Shown here in pieces: positions 19,171 through 28,714 of a stretch of DNA of 64,000 bases. Where the stretch lies: NCBI RefSeq assembly GCF_022570735.2, contig NZ_JANCNS010000003.1, forward strand, positions 310,001 to 374,000. The letters are read 5' to 3'. This stretch comes from Christiangramia oceanisediminis. Lineage in GTDB: Bacteria; Bacteroidota; Bacteroidia; Flavobacteriales; Flavobacteriaceae. A program made the translations under genes and the position numbers. Every line of letters begins with the position of its first letter. Positions within the stretch are counted from its first letter, which is position 1. The notes beneath the pieces were generated by a model, which worked only from the letters and a program-made list of their open reading frames with translations, searched no databases and was not told the DNA's origin.

Positions 19171-20616
19171 ATGCAACCTTACCAAATCCTCATTCTTATC
19201 GCAGCCTACTTTGGCGTACTCATCCTTATCTCTTATTTAACCGGCAAAGGTGGCAGTAATGCCGAGTTTTTTCAGGCTAACAAACAGGCTCCCTGGTACC
19301 TTGTTGCATTTGGAATGATTGGCGCTTCCCTGAGCGGAATCACTTTTATTTCGATCCCCGGCACGGTGGAATCTGATTCCTTCAGTTATTTCCAGGTGGT
19401 TTTGGGATATACAGTAGGCTATGCGGTGATCGCACAGGTTTTGTTGCCTCTTTATTACAGGATGAACCTGACTTCCATTTACACCTACCTGGACAGTCGC
19501 TTCGGAAATTCATCTTATAAGACCGGAGCTTCATTTTTCCTATTATCGAGAGTGGTGGGCTCCAGTTTCAGGTTATTCCTGGTGGCAAACGTTTTACAGC
19601 TTATCGTATTCGATTCGATGGGAGTCCCGTATTATGTAACAGTTTCACTAACCATACTCCTCATCTGGCTATATACCTTTAAAAGCGGGATCAAGACCAT
19701 TGTTTGGACAGATACGCTTCAGACCTTTTTCATGCTACTTGCCCTAGGAATCACCATCTATTTCATTTCTGAAGACCTTGGCCTTTCGCTTGGAAATCTT
19801 ATGAATTATCTTGCTGAAAGCGAAAACTCCAAAATGTTCTTTTTTGAAGACTGGAAAAGCAAGGATCATTTCGTAAAGCAATTCCTTTCCGGTGCATTTA
19901 TAGCTATTGTAATGACCGGGCTGGACCAGGATATGATGCAGAAGAACCTCACCTGCCGCAGCCTCAAAGATGCGCAAAAGAACATGTTCTGGTTCACCAT
20001 CGTGCTGGTTTTTGTCAATTTTTTATTCCTGGCCCTTGGAGTTCTATTGACCGATTATGCAGACCTCAATGGAGTTACCGAAGTACGGGACGACCTGTTC
20101 CCGGCAATTGCGGCCAGTGGCGAACTTGGAATAGCCGTGGCCATTTTCTTTATTCTGGGGTTGATCGCGGCAGCCTATTCCAGTGCCGACTCGGCTCTAA
20201 CAGCCCTAACCACTTCCTTTAGCATTGACATCCTGGAAATAGAAAAGAAATATTCCGAAGAAAAACAGGTGAAGATCAGGAAACAAATTCACATCGCCAT
20301 TTCGGTGATACTTATCCTGGTAATGCTGGCTTTCAAATATGCGATCGCTGATAAGAGCGTTATCAACAAACTGTTTCAGTTCGCCGGGTATACCTATGGG
20401 CCACTGCTGGGACTTTATTCCTTTGGATTATTCACCAAATGGAAAGTAAAGGACAAACTAGTGCCCCTAGTAGCGATAGCTGCTCCGGTTCTATCCTATA
20501 TTATCAGCATTAATAGCCTGATGTGGTTTGGTTTTGAATTTGGATTTTTTATACTAATCCTTAACGGTCTCCTAACCTTTCTTGGCCTAATATTGTTGAG
20601 AAGAAAGCATGACTAA
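19171..20616 (+). CDS. Sodium:solute symporter (SSS family)
   Basis: 481 residues with about 13 predicted membrane helices. GMIGASLSGITFISIPG (first inverted-repeat helix), GLDQDMMQKNLTCRSLKDAQKNM and AAYSSADSALTALTTSFSIDI are the sodium/solute symporter hallmarks; the last contains the Ser/Thr pair of the Na+ site. The substrate could be a sugar, organic acid or similar and is not readable from sequence. The last 30 bases overlap the 3' end of the convergent CoA-binding protein gene, so the two transcripts would be antisense there. Confidence 0.92.
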   Translation: MQPYQILILIAAYFGVLILISYLTGKGGSNAEFFQANKQAPWYLVAFGMIGASLSGITFISIPGTVESDSFSYFQVVLGYTVGYAVIAQVLLPLYYRMNLTSIYTYLDSRFGNSSYKTGASFFLLSRVVGSSFRLFLVANVLQLIVFDSMGVPYYVTVSLTILLIWLYTFKSGIKTIVWTDTLQTFFMLLALGITIYFISEDLGLSLGNLMNYLAESENSKMFFFEDWKSKDHFVKQFLSGAFIAIVMTGLDQDMMQKNLTCRSLKDAQKNMFWFTIVLVFVNFLFLALGVLLTDYADLNGVTEVRDDLFPAIAASGELGIAVAIFFILGLIAAAYSSADSALTALTTSFSIDILEIEKKYSEEKQVKIRKQIHIAISVILILVMLAFKYAIADKSVINKLFQFAGYTYGPLLGLYSFGLFTKWKVKDKLVPLVAIAAPVLSYIISINSLMWFGFEFGFFILILNGLLTFLGLILLRRKHD

Positions 20617-20949
20617 GGTACACGCATGTTCGTAAAAAATGTCATTTTCACGCAGAAGCCTGTAAAGTTCGGGGTTTTCGGTCCCTGGATTAAAAATGAT
20701 CCGCTCCGGATCTAGCGATACGATATAGTCATAATAATCCCTTTGTCTTTTTGCATTCAGGTATAGACTTATGGTATGTATATCCCCATAGTCAACCATT
20801 TCTGTTTCGATCTGTACGCCGGCTACCTCTCCTTCTCTAAGACCTAAAGCAACAGTAGGCTGATCATACTGAACCAGTCTCTTAATGGCAATATTCGAAT
20901 ATCTGGCGGGGTTCAGTGAGGCACCGATCACAAGTGTTTTCTTCTTCAT
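20587..20949 (-). CDS. CoA-binding domain protein (YccU-like)
   Basis: 120 residues forming one Rossmann CoA-binding domain. VIGASLNPARYSNIAIKRL is the nucleotide-loop region and IIFNPGTENPELYRLLRENDI the later conserved block. Members bind CoA, but their role is not established. A -7 box TAAATTTG lies only 4 bases before the ATG, with a TTG 17 bases further up, so the mRNA may be leaderless or nearly so. Confidence 0.87.
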   Translation of the reverse strand: MKKKTLVIGASLNPARYSNIAIKRLVQYDQPTVALGLREGEVAGVQIETEMVDYGDIHTISLYLNAKRQRDYYDYIVSLDPERIIFNPGTENPELYRLLRENDIFYEHACTLVMLSSQQY

Positions 20950-20953
20950 ATTT

Positions 20954-20981
20954 CAAATTTAATTAAAATTAGGTGTAACAA
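20954..20981 (-). promoter_or_regulatory. Putative promoter of the CoA-binding protein gene
   Basis: Minus strand: TTG (20979-20981), 17-base spacer, TAAATTTG (20954-20961). The -33 part falls inside one copy of a 13-base direct repeat. Only 4 bases separate the -7 box from the ATG. Confidence 0.5.
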
Positions 20982-20995
20982 TTAGCTTTTCTTCC

Positions 20996-21111
20996 AGTCT
21001 TTAGGTTGAGGTCCGGGCCTTGCAAAACCATCCTATTAATTTTTTTTGATGGTTAGTGTTAATAAAGGTGGTTTTGCCAAGCCTGCATATTTAAAATGCA
21101 GGCTTTTTTTT
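20996..21111 (+). ncRNA. Putative structured RNA / attenuator upstream of the receptor gene
   Basis: An about 115-base plus-strand segment with three stems. CAAAACCATC (21023-21032) plus flanking GGC and TTG can pair with 21067-21083, giving about 16 pairs with one G-U and two single-base bulges. AACCATC (21026-21032) can pair instead with GATGGTT (21048-21054). A strong terminator (GCCTGCAT/ATGCAGGC plus eight T) follows at 21081-21111 and shares its first three bases with the long stem. A weak -7-like TAGCTTTT is at 20983-20990. It lies 139 bases before the outer-membrane receptor ATG. It may be a small RNA or a terminator-type leader switch; I cannot assign a family, and the 5' end is uncertain. 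Confidence 0.5.
21081..21111 (+). terminator. Strong terminator ending the structured RNA element
   Basis: Eight-base-pair stem GCCTGCAT/ATGCAGGC with a seven-base loop and eight T. There is no open reading frame immediately upstream on the plus strand, which is why a non-coding transcript or attenuator is proposed. Confidence 0.85.
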
Positions 21112-21249
21112 GATTTAGGTGTAACAAAAGAATTTTTATGTCGTCTTTTATAGTAGGAGCCCATTTATTTGGACTTCCTGGCATCATTAACTATGCAATA
21201 CAAGGTATTTTGCATAACATCTTAATCATCCATCAAAATCAATCAAAAA

Positions 21250-23610
21250 ATGAAACATCTATCATTAATTCTTTGCTTATTAGCATCATCTCTTTGTTTA
21301 GGCTTTAACGATCCGGTTGGCCAGATCACGGGAACAGTACTGGATCGTGATCTTAAAGAACCTGTGCCCTATGCCACCGTTATCATTAACGACCTGAATG
21401 GTGAACTGGTTACCGGTGTTACTACCGATGAAAACGGGAGCTTCCTTGTTACAGGATTAAAGTCCGGAAAATATGTAGTCAAAATTCAGTTTATCGGGTA
21501 TAAGACCTTCAGCCAGGAGATCAGCCTGGAAAAGAACAATTCCGAGCTCAAACTTGGCATTATAGAACTGGAGCCCGATGTGGCGATGCTGGACGAAACT
21601 GTGGTCGTGGCCGAGCGTACCACCATTGAGCAACGCGTGGACCGAAAGGTGATCAATGTTGGGAAAGACCTGATGACGACCGGGGCAAGCGCTTCAGAGA
21701 TCATGGTGAACATACCTTCGGTAAACGTAGACCAGGACGGCAACATTTCGTTGAGAGGAAACTCAAACGTTCGTATCCTAGTTGACGGAAAACCCACTAA
21801 TATGGATCCTGCCCAGTTATTAAGGCAGATCCCTTCCACCTCCATAAAAAGTATTGAATTGATCACAAACCCTTCAGCTAAATATAATCCGGAAGGAATG
21901 AGCGGGATCATTAATATCGTGCTGCATAAGAATTCCAACGAAGGATTTAACGGAAATCTCAGCACAGGGACCACCCAGGGTATCAATACCCGATTTAACG
22001 GTACGGTAGATATGAATTACCGGGAGGGGAAATTCAATTTTTATTCAAACCTGGGTACGAACCTTGGCGACAATGAAAACGGCGGACAGATCCTTCTTCC
22101 CGCCCAGGATGCCAGGCAGGAATTCAGCATCAACAACCAGCGCAACAACTACCTTTATAAGTTTGGAACAGATTTTTATCTGAATGACCGGAACACGATT
22201 TCGGTTTATACCAATCAAAACAAATATATAGGCGGACCTATAGGTTTTATAAGTTTTGATAACCTGGAAGAGCCTTCAGATAGTTTTACCCAGTTGCTGG
22301 AGCTTAATATGGACAACCTGAACTCAACTTACAATTTCCTTTACGATCATAAATTCGAAAAAGACGGCCATAATATCCAGGCCGAATTCGATTTCAATAA
22401 TTTTATGGGGGAAGAAAAAACCATCGTAAGTTTTGGAGAGAACAACCAGGACTTTACTCCTTACGAAGAACTGGTAGAAGAGAACAGGAGAAACCTTACT
22501 GCAAATATCGATTATATCAACCCTCTAAGTGAAAGGACAAAACTCGAACTGGGTATTGAGGCCAGATTGCTGGATACCGATAATGATTATGACACCTCCA
22601 ATCCCTTATTTTCAGACGCCACTTACCAGTATGACCGGGATATTTTCAGTTTCTATACCACCTTTGGTCAAAACTTTGACAAATGGTCCTATCAGCTTGG
22701 TGCAAGACTGGAAAATTACCAGGTAGAGGCAATATTCAACGACGAAGAAGTATATCGTGATGATTATATCACTTTATATCCATCAGCATTCCTTAGTTAT
22801 AATGCCAGTGAAAAGAACACCTACCAGTTAAGCTATAGCCGTAGAGTGGACAGGCCAGGTTTTAACCAGGTTAACCCTATTCGGGAGGTAGCCTCTCCAA
22901 GGCTTACGGTAGCGGGTAACCCTGAGCTGGATCCCCAGTTCACCAATTCCCTGGAATTGAATTATACCCGTAATTTCAAGAAAAAGGGAAGCGTTACTGC
23001 CGGGGTTTTCTTTAGAAGAACTATGGACCAGATCAACCAGGTGTTTACTGAGGTGCCTAACGAACCGGGATCGTTATTGCTAACTTTCCAGAATTTTGAA
23101 AATAATGATTCCTACGGAATTGAATTTTCAACCAACTATAAGATCACTAGCTGGTGGAGCACCAATACCAGTCTTGAATTATACGGTCAGACTCTGAAAG
23201 GAGTGGCAGGAACCGAATTTATCGAGGTGGATAACGAAGCCTACACCTTCAGGACCAGCCATAATTTCAATGCCACTGAAAATCTAAGCTTTTCGTTATT
23301 CGGGTTGTACCGAAGCAAAACCAAAGACCTTCAGCTTGATATAGATGACTTCTATTTTATGAACCTTGGAGCCCGCTATTCTTTCCTTAAAGATAAGAAT
23401 GCGACCGTAAGCTTAAACTTCAATGATGTTTTCGATACCCAGGAGTTCAGGGTAACCGATGGACGACCTTTCTCACAGGTTGGACGATTCAAAGGTGAAA
23501 CCCAAACCGTATACCTCGGGTTTTCTTACAGATTCGGAGGTGGAAAAGGCAGAGCATTTAAAAGAAAAAGCCGTGATAACGATGATTCAGGCGGCGGCGG
23601 AATCTTTTAA
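21250..23610 (+). CDS. Outer-membrane beta-barrel receptor with carboxypeptidase-regulatory domain
   Basis: 786 residues. Signal peptide (1-18), then a carboxypeptidase regulatory-like Ig domain (about 24-105, GTVLDRDLKEPVPYATV), a TonB plug domain (about 120-220, with GNISLRGNSNVRILVDGKP) and a long barrel rich in alternating aromatic/polar strands, ending in a Gly/Lys/Arg-rich tail after FSYRFGGGKGR. It belongs to the OMP_b-brl_3 type of TonB-dependent receptor and not SusC. The ligand is unknown and no SusD or transport partner is adjacent. The structured RNA element at 21.0-21.1 kb lies in its leader region. Confidence 0.9.
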   Translation: MKHLSLILCLLASSLCLGFNDPVGQITGTVLDRDLKEPVPYATVIINDLNGELVTGVTTDENGSFLVTGLKSGKYVVKIQFIGYKTFSQEISLEKNNSELKLGIIELEPDVAMLDETVVVAERTTIEQRVDRKVINVGKDLMTTGASASEIMVNIPSVNVDQDGNISLRGNSNVRILVDGKPTNMDPAQLLRQIPSTSIKSIELITNPSAKYNPEGMSGIINIVLHKNSNEGFNGNLSTGTTQGINTRFNGTVDMNYREGKFNFYSNLGTNLGDNENGGQILLPAQDARQEFSINNQRNNYLYKFGTDFYLNDRNTISVYTNQNKYIGGPIGFISFDNLEEPSDSFTQLLELNMDNLNSTYNFLYDHKFEKDGHNIQAEFDFNNFMGEEKTIVSFGENNQDFTPYEELVEENRRNLTANIDYINPLSERTKLELGIEARLLDTDNDYDTSNPLFSDATYQYDRDIFSFYTTFGQNFDKWSYQLGARLENYQVEAIFNDEEVYRDDYITLYPSAFLSYNASEKNTYQLSYSRRVDRPGFNQVNPIREVASPRLTVAGNPELDPQFTNSLELNYTRNFKKKGSVTAGVFFRRTMDQINQVFTEVPNEPGSLLLTFQNFENNDSYGIEFSTNYKITSWWSTNTSLELYGQTLKGVAGTEFIEVDNEAYTFRTSHNFNATENLSFSLFGLYRSKTKDLQLDIDDFYFMNLGARYSFLKDKNATVSLNFNDVFDTQEFRVTDGRPFSQVGRFKGETQTVYLGFSYRFGGGKGRAFKRKSRDNDDSGGGGIF

Positions 23611-23632
23611 AAATTTGTTTTGTAATAGCCAG

Positions 23633-23662
23633 AAAAAGCTCCCGAAAATCGGGAGCTTTTTT
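23633..23662 (+). terminator. Terminator of the outer-membrane receptor gene
   Basis: Stem AAAAAGCTCCCGA/TCGGGAGCTTTTT with a short A loop and trailing T run, 23 bases after the stop codon. Confidence 0.92.
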
Positions 23663-23670
23663 ATTGATCG

Positions 23671-23702
23671 AAAAAAAGTCCGGACTGTATTGCCCGGACT
23701 TT
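23671..23702 (-). terminator. Terminator of the ABC-F gene
   Basis: Minus-strand stem AAGTCCGG/CCGGACTT followed by seven T, 28 bases past the ABC-F stop. It forms a back-to-back pair with the receptor terminator. Confidence 0.88.
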
Positions 23703-23729
23703 CTTATTAGTATTGGATATTTCTTTTAC

Positions 23730-25358
<1,629 letters not shown>

Positions 25359-25378
25359 CTATTCTTATTAATTTTTTG

Positions 25379-25386
25379 CAAAAGTA
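25379..25386 (-). promoter_or_regulatory. Putative -7 box for the ABC-F gene
   Basis: Minus-strand TACTTTTG, an exact TAnnTTTG match, 23 bases before the ATG. No TTG at the expected -33 distance. Confidence 0.42.
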
Positions 25387-25471
25387 ATTATTATAAGCCT
25401 TACTAAGAAAGATTAACGTTTTAAATATTCTATTTAACTCTGGGTTAACATAGCCGGCTTTTAACAGAAGT

Positions 25472-25479
25472 TACTTTTG
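25472..25479 (+). promoter_or_regulatory. Putative -7 box for the 25.5 kb lipoprotein gene
   Basis: Plus-strand TACTTTTG, exact TAnnTTTG match, 47 bases before the ATG, in the divergent intergenic region shared with the ABC-F gene. Confidence 0.4.
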
Positions 25480-25526
25480 CTAACTAAAGAGACTTCCGAA
25501 ATGTCTAAATTGCCCACGTATCTTCA

Positions 25527-26933
25527 ATGAAAAACCTGTATTATATTCTATGCTGTGCATTGATACTCACAGGCTGTCAAAATGAACCGCAACCATCAAC
25601 CATTTTCGTTGGTGGACAGATCAATAATCCTGAAACTGATTATGTTGTCATTTCCAAAGAAAATAAGATCATAGACACACTGTTCCTGAACAGGGACAAC
25701 CAGTTTGGAAAGAATTTTCAGGATCTCCAGGCGGGAATATACACCTTTAGGCATCCGCCTGAAAGCCAGGTAATGTATATGGAACCAGGGGATAGCATCG
25801 TCATTTGGCTTAATACCCTTGCTTTTGATCAATCGTTAAATTTCAGCGGAGAGGGTGCCGAAAAAAGCAATTTCCTCCTGGATATGTTTCTCAATAATCA
25901 AAAGAATAACGACCTCATTCTTACTTATCATAAGATTGAACCTCAGAAATTTGCCCAGGTAAGCGATTCTATTAGGAGAACCAGGTTATCCAAACTGGAG
26001 AAATTAAAAGAAAAGAATGAATTTTCTGAAGATTTCCTTGAGATCGCAAAGACTGTGATTAACTATGAATTTTACGACCTAAGAGAACGTTACAGTTTCC
26101 TCATCAAAAAGTATTACACTGAATTTGCCGAAAAAATTCCAGAAGATTTTCATGATTACAGGGACGAGATCAATTTTAATGACGAAAGACTCCAGGACTA
26201 TTACGTTTACACAAACCTGATAGACGACTATTTAAGGACTAAATCAATAGAGCATTGTGCCCTACATCATGAAGATTCGAGAAGGTGCTTCAATTTAAAC
26301 AGCTTTTCCAATATCCAGAAAAGGATACAATTAATGGATTCTCTTACCGAAATTTCTGCACTTAAAAATGAATTTATAAGCAGGTTATCTACACAGGCCA
26401 TTACCATGGCAGAAAATAAAAAACGAATCGATTCGGTAATTCAGTTACTGGAGGAGGTGAATTATGTAAATATCGATGAAATAAGAAACCTCGCTATTAT
26501 TCAAAGTGATTACTTTACCGGTAACACCTTAAAGGATGTAACGGTTTTAAATCCCGAGGGATATTTGATTAAATATGGCGAGGTGATCAATAAGCCTTCG
26601 ATTACTTATGCTTGGTCTATATATAATCCAGCTCACCACAGGTGGCAGCATGCCATAATCGAGGATTTAAAGCAAAAATATCCTGAACTGGATTATGTTG
26701 GCGTAAATATTGACCTTGGTGAGCGCAATGAATGGTTGCGCACCCTGGAAACCTTTGGATACGACAAAAGCCATGAATACCAGATCGCTAAAAGAAAAGC
26801 GACCAAAGAGACCTATAAAAAATACCTGAATAAAGTATTGTTCGTTGACCCGGAAGGAACCATCATCCGTGGGGATATTCAGTTTGGCAGCAACGAATTC
26901 GAAAATGAAATTCTGGAATTCTTAAACCAATAA
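25527..26933 (+). CDS. Lipoprotein with C-terminal thioredoxin-like domain lacking CxxC
   Basis: 468 residues. Lipobox ILTGC with Cys17. The N-terminal part (about 25-110) is a beta-rich domain resembling the DUF4369-type start of Bacteroidota TlpA relatives; the middle (about 115-330) is helical and charged. The C-terminus (about 335-468) reads like a TlpA/AhpC fold: FTGNTLKDVTVLNPEG, then a helix-strand pair (LKQKYPELDYVGVNID) and VLFVDPEGTIIRGD near the end. The strand-turn that should carry CxxC reads WSIYNPAHHRW, so redox activity is unlikely. It may be a divergent or structural member. Single gene between promoter and terminator. Confidence 0.75.
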   Translation: MKNLYYILCCALILTGCQNEPQPSTIFVGGQINNPETDYVVISKENKIIDTLFLNRDNQFGKNFQDLQAGIYTFRHPPESQVMYMEPGDSIVIWLNTLAFDQSLNFSGEGAEKSNFLLDMFLNNQKNNDLILTYHKIEPQKFAQVSDSIRRTRLSKLEKLKEKNEFSEDFLEIAKTVINYEFYDLRERYSFLIKKYYTEFAEKIPEDFHDYRDEINFNDERLQDYYVYTNLIDDYLRTKSIEHCALHHEDSRRCFNLNSFSNIQKRIQLMDSLTEISALKNEFISRLSTQAITMAENKKRIDSVIQLLEEVNYVNIDEIRNLAIIQSDYFTGNTLKDVTVLNPEGYLIKYGEVINKPSITYAWSIYNPAHHRWQHAIIEDLKQKYPELDYVGVNIDLGERNEWLRTLETFGYDKSHEYQIAKRKATKETYKKYLNKVLFVDPEGTIIRGDIQFGSNEFENEILEFLNQ

Positions 26934-26962
26934 AAAAAGCTGCCCTAAGGCAGCTTTTTTTT
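26932..26962. terminator. Bidirectional terminator between lipoprotein gene and fsa
   Basis: Stem AAAAAAAGCTGCC/GGCAGCTTTTTTTT with loop CTAA. Runs of A and T on both sides let it serve the plus-strand lipoprotein gene and the minus-strand transaldolase gene. Confidence 0.9.
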
Positions 26963-26979
26963 AATGATTTCTATAGCTA

Positions 26980-27636
26980 TTAGCTATTTCCTTTTCGGTG
27001 ATCTTCAAGGAATTTTTCAAGTCCAATATCGGTCAATGGATGTTTCAGCAGTCCTTCTATTGAAGAAAGAGGCCCCGTCATCACATCGGCTCCAAGTTTT
27101 GCACATTCCAAAACATGCATGGTATGTCTTACAGAAGCAGCAAGGATCTCGGTCTCAAATCCATAATTATCATAGATAAGCCTGATATCGGCGATAAGAT
27201 CCAATCCGTTGGTTGAAATATCATCCAGTCTTCCAATGAACGGAGAGACGTAAGTAGCACCAGCTTTAGCGGCTAGCAGTGCCTGTCCAGCTGAAAACAC
27301 CAAAGTACAGTTCGTCCTGATGCCATGGTCGCTGAAATATTTCAAAGCTTTTACTCCATCCTTGATCATAGGTACTTTAACCACGATTTGTTCGTGAAGT
27401 TCGGCAAGCTCCTCACCTTCCTTAATAATTTCGTCAAGATCGGTTGCGATCACCTCGGCGCTTACATCACCATCTACCAGGTCACAAATCTTTTTATAAT
27501 GTTTAAAGATATTATCCTTCCCGGTGATCCCTTCTTTTGCCATTAGTGATGGGTTGGTTGTAACCCCATCCAGTACTCCCAGATCCCGAGCTTCCTTGAT
27601 CTGGTCTAGATTTGCAGTATCAATAAAAAATTTCAT
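26980..27636 (-). CDS. fsa: Transaldolase-like fructose-6-phosphate aldolase
   Basis: 218 residues, the short TalC/FSA form. [23 protein letters not shown], Lys87 (VVKVPM, Schiff base), [26 protein letters not shown] and [23 protein letters not shown] cover the family blocks. Such proteins either split fructose 6-phosphate or act as true transaldolases in the pentose phosphate pathway; sequence alone does not decide. It lies 30 bases downstream of the SDR gene, same strand, probably one transcript. Confidence 0.9.
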   Translation of the reverse strand: MKFFIDTANLDQIKEARDLGVLDGVTTNPSLMAKEGITGKDNIFKHYKKICDLVDGDVSAEVIATDLDEIIKEGEELAELHEQIVVKVPMIKDGVKALKYFSDHGIRTNCTLVFSAGQALLAAKAGATYVSPFIGRLDDISTNGLDLIADIRLIYDNYGFETEILAASVRHTMHVLECAKLGADVMTGPLSSIEGLLKHPLTDIGLEKFLEDHRKGNS

Positions 27637-27666
27637 AGTCGTGTGTTTATAAAATTTGAATTCAAA

Positions 27667-28485
27667 TTAGAGTTTATAATGCTTCATCAGCATTTTTTCA
27701 TAAAGTTTATCAGGTAAAAGATTCTTCAATTTAACTGAAAATTTTTGAAGTCGCTCTCCTACTTTATAATGTACATTGGGTTCTGCGGTATTGATGATCT
27801 TATAGATCTCCCTGGCCATGAGCTCTGGGTCCTGCCCGGAATCCACATGTTCATCCATCAGTTTAAGGGTATTACCGTAAACCACTTCATAAGGCGAACC
27901 TTTTTTTACCGGCGCGTGATAACGTCCAGAAGCGATATTGGTTGCAAAGTCTCCCGGTGCCACGTTGGTCATTTTTATTCCGAATTGCCTGAGCTCCATT
28001 CGATAGGCTTCGGCAGTGATCTCCAGGGCTCCTTTCGTTGCCGAATAGATTCCGCGATACGGTAATCCCATATATCCGGCAATAGAGGTGATATTGATGA
28101 TCAAACCCGTCTTTTGTTCCCTCATCGAAGGCACTACATGTTTGATCATATTAAGCGGACCAAAATAATTGGTCTCGAAAGCTTTTTTGATCTCGATTTC
28201 AGGAGTTTCTTCAATGGGCCCTGTAATTCCAACTCCGGCGTTATTGATAAGAATATCGATCTTTCCTTCAATTTTCAGAATGTGATCTACAGCATGTTTT
28301 ATGCTCTCCTCGTTGGTCACATCCAGCTGGATAAATTCAAAATTCTCTGAAGTATTAGCCGCCTTTCGGCTGGTACCGTAAACTTTAAAGTCTTTCTTGC
28401 TAAGGAAATTGGCGACAGATTTTCCTATCCCGGATGATGCGCCAGTGATAAGTACTACTTTTTGTGAAGATTCCCCTTTTTTCAT
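27667..28485 (-). CDS. Short-chain dehydrogenase/reductase (SDR)
   Basis: 272 residues from ATG 28485. Classical SDR signatures: TGASSGIG (cofactor loop), NNAGVG, and the YSATKGALE active-site Tyr/Lys with a preceding Ser. The C-terminal part (MLMKHYKL end) has no membrane anchor. Substrate is unknown. The open frame continues upstream to 28551, but that part would overlap the SRP RNA gene and its terminator, so the shorter start is chosen. A CATATTTG box six bases before the ATG suggests a very short or absent leader. Confidence 0.9.
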   Translation of the reverse strand: MKKGESSQKVVLITGASSGIGKSVANFLSKKDFKVYGTSRKAANTSENFEFIQLDVTNEESIKHAVDHILKIEGKIDILINNAGVGITGPIEETPEIEIKKAFETNYFGPLNMIKHVVPSMREQKTGLIINITSIAGYMGLPYRGIYSATKGALEITAEAYRMELRQFGIKMTNVAPGDFATNIASGRYHAPVKKGSPYEVVYGNTLKLMDEHVDSGQDPELMAREIYKIINTAEPNVHYKVGERLQKFSVKLKNLLPDKLYEKMLMKHYKL

Positions 28486-28491
28486 ATCGCA

Positions 28492-28499
28492 CAAATATG
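28492..28499 (-). promoter_or_regulatory. Putative -7 box for the SDR gene
   Basis: Minus-strand CATATTTG, one change from TAnnTTTG, ending 6 bases before the SDR ATG. No clear -33 TTG. Confidence 0.35.
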
Positions 28500-28532
28500 C
28501 AATAAATTTAGGACTTAGTAGAAACAAAAAAT

Positions 28533-28626
28533 GGCAAGCGACCCACATCACACCGCTACGACCGCCTACCCTTGCTGCGTTCCCGCCCTGGGGGATTCAG
28601 CAGGAGCTGGTTGTGTGGGACTTGCC
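28533..28626 (-). ncRNA. ffs: Signal recognition particle RNA (4.5S type)
   Basis: About 94 bases. The ends pair as GGCAAG (28621-28626) with CTTGCC (28533-28538), and the apex carries the SRP domain IV consensus CAGGGCGGGAACGCAGCAAG with the GGAA-type tetraloop and the asymmetric internal loop (AGCA) that binds Ffh. The partner arms (CCACAC.. with GTGTGATGTGG) form a long hairpin. After the 3' end comes ATTTTTTG, a simple terminator. It is preceded by a complete two-box promoter. It works with Ffh and FtsY in membrane targeting. Confidence 0.95.
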
Positions 28627-28630
28627 GGTG

Positions 28631-28660
28631 CAAATATACAATCTTTGTATATTTTGACAA
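28631..28660 (-). promoter_or_regulatory. SRP RNA promoter, full Bacteroidota consensus
   Basis: Minus strand: TTG (28658-28660), exactly 19 bases, TATATTTG (28631-28638). This matches TTG-N19-TAnnTTTG, with the RNA 5' end expected about 5-7 bases downstream, which agrees with the paired GGCAAG end. Confidence 0.85.
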
Positions 28661-28714
28661 GCTTTTTTTGATGTGAATTGGTTAATTTAGTCCCTGTTTT
28701 CAAGCCTTTTTAAC

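Larger units (their letters stand above)
20969..21127. repeat. 13-base direct repeats flanking a hairpin element
   Basis: TTAGGTGTAACAA occurs perfectly at 20969-20981 and 21115-21127, 146 bases apart, bracketing the structured RNA element. They may be protein-binding sites, duplicated promoter parts or target-site remnants. In the rest of this gene-free stretch (21128-21249) I see only AT-rich leader sequence. Confidence 0.6.

Noticed and set aside
20996-21111. 6S RNA assignment for the structured element
   Set aside because: The element is short (about 115 bases) and I cannot show the long central bubble expected of 6S RNA; left as unassigned.
28486-28551. N-terminal extension of the SDR protein
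   Set aside because: It would overlap the SRP RNA and its terminator; the SDR fold begins at MKKGESS.
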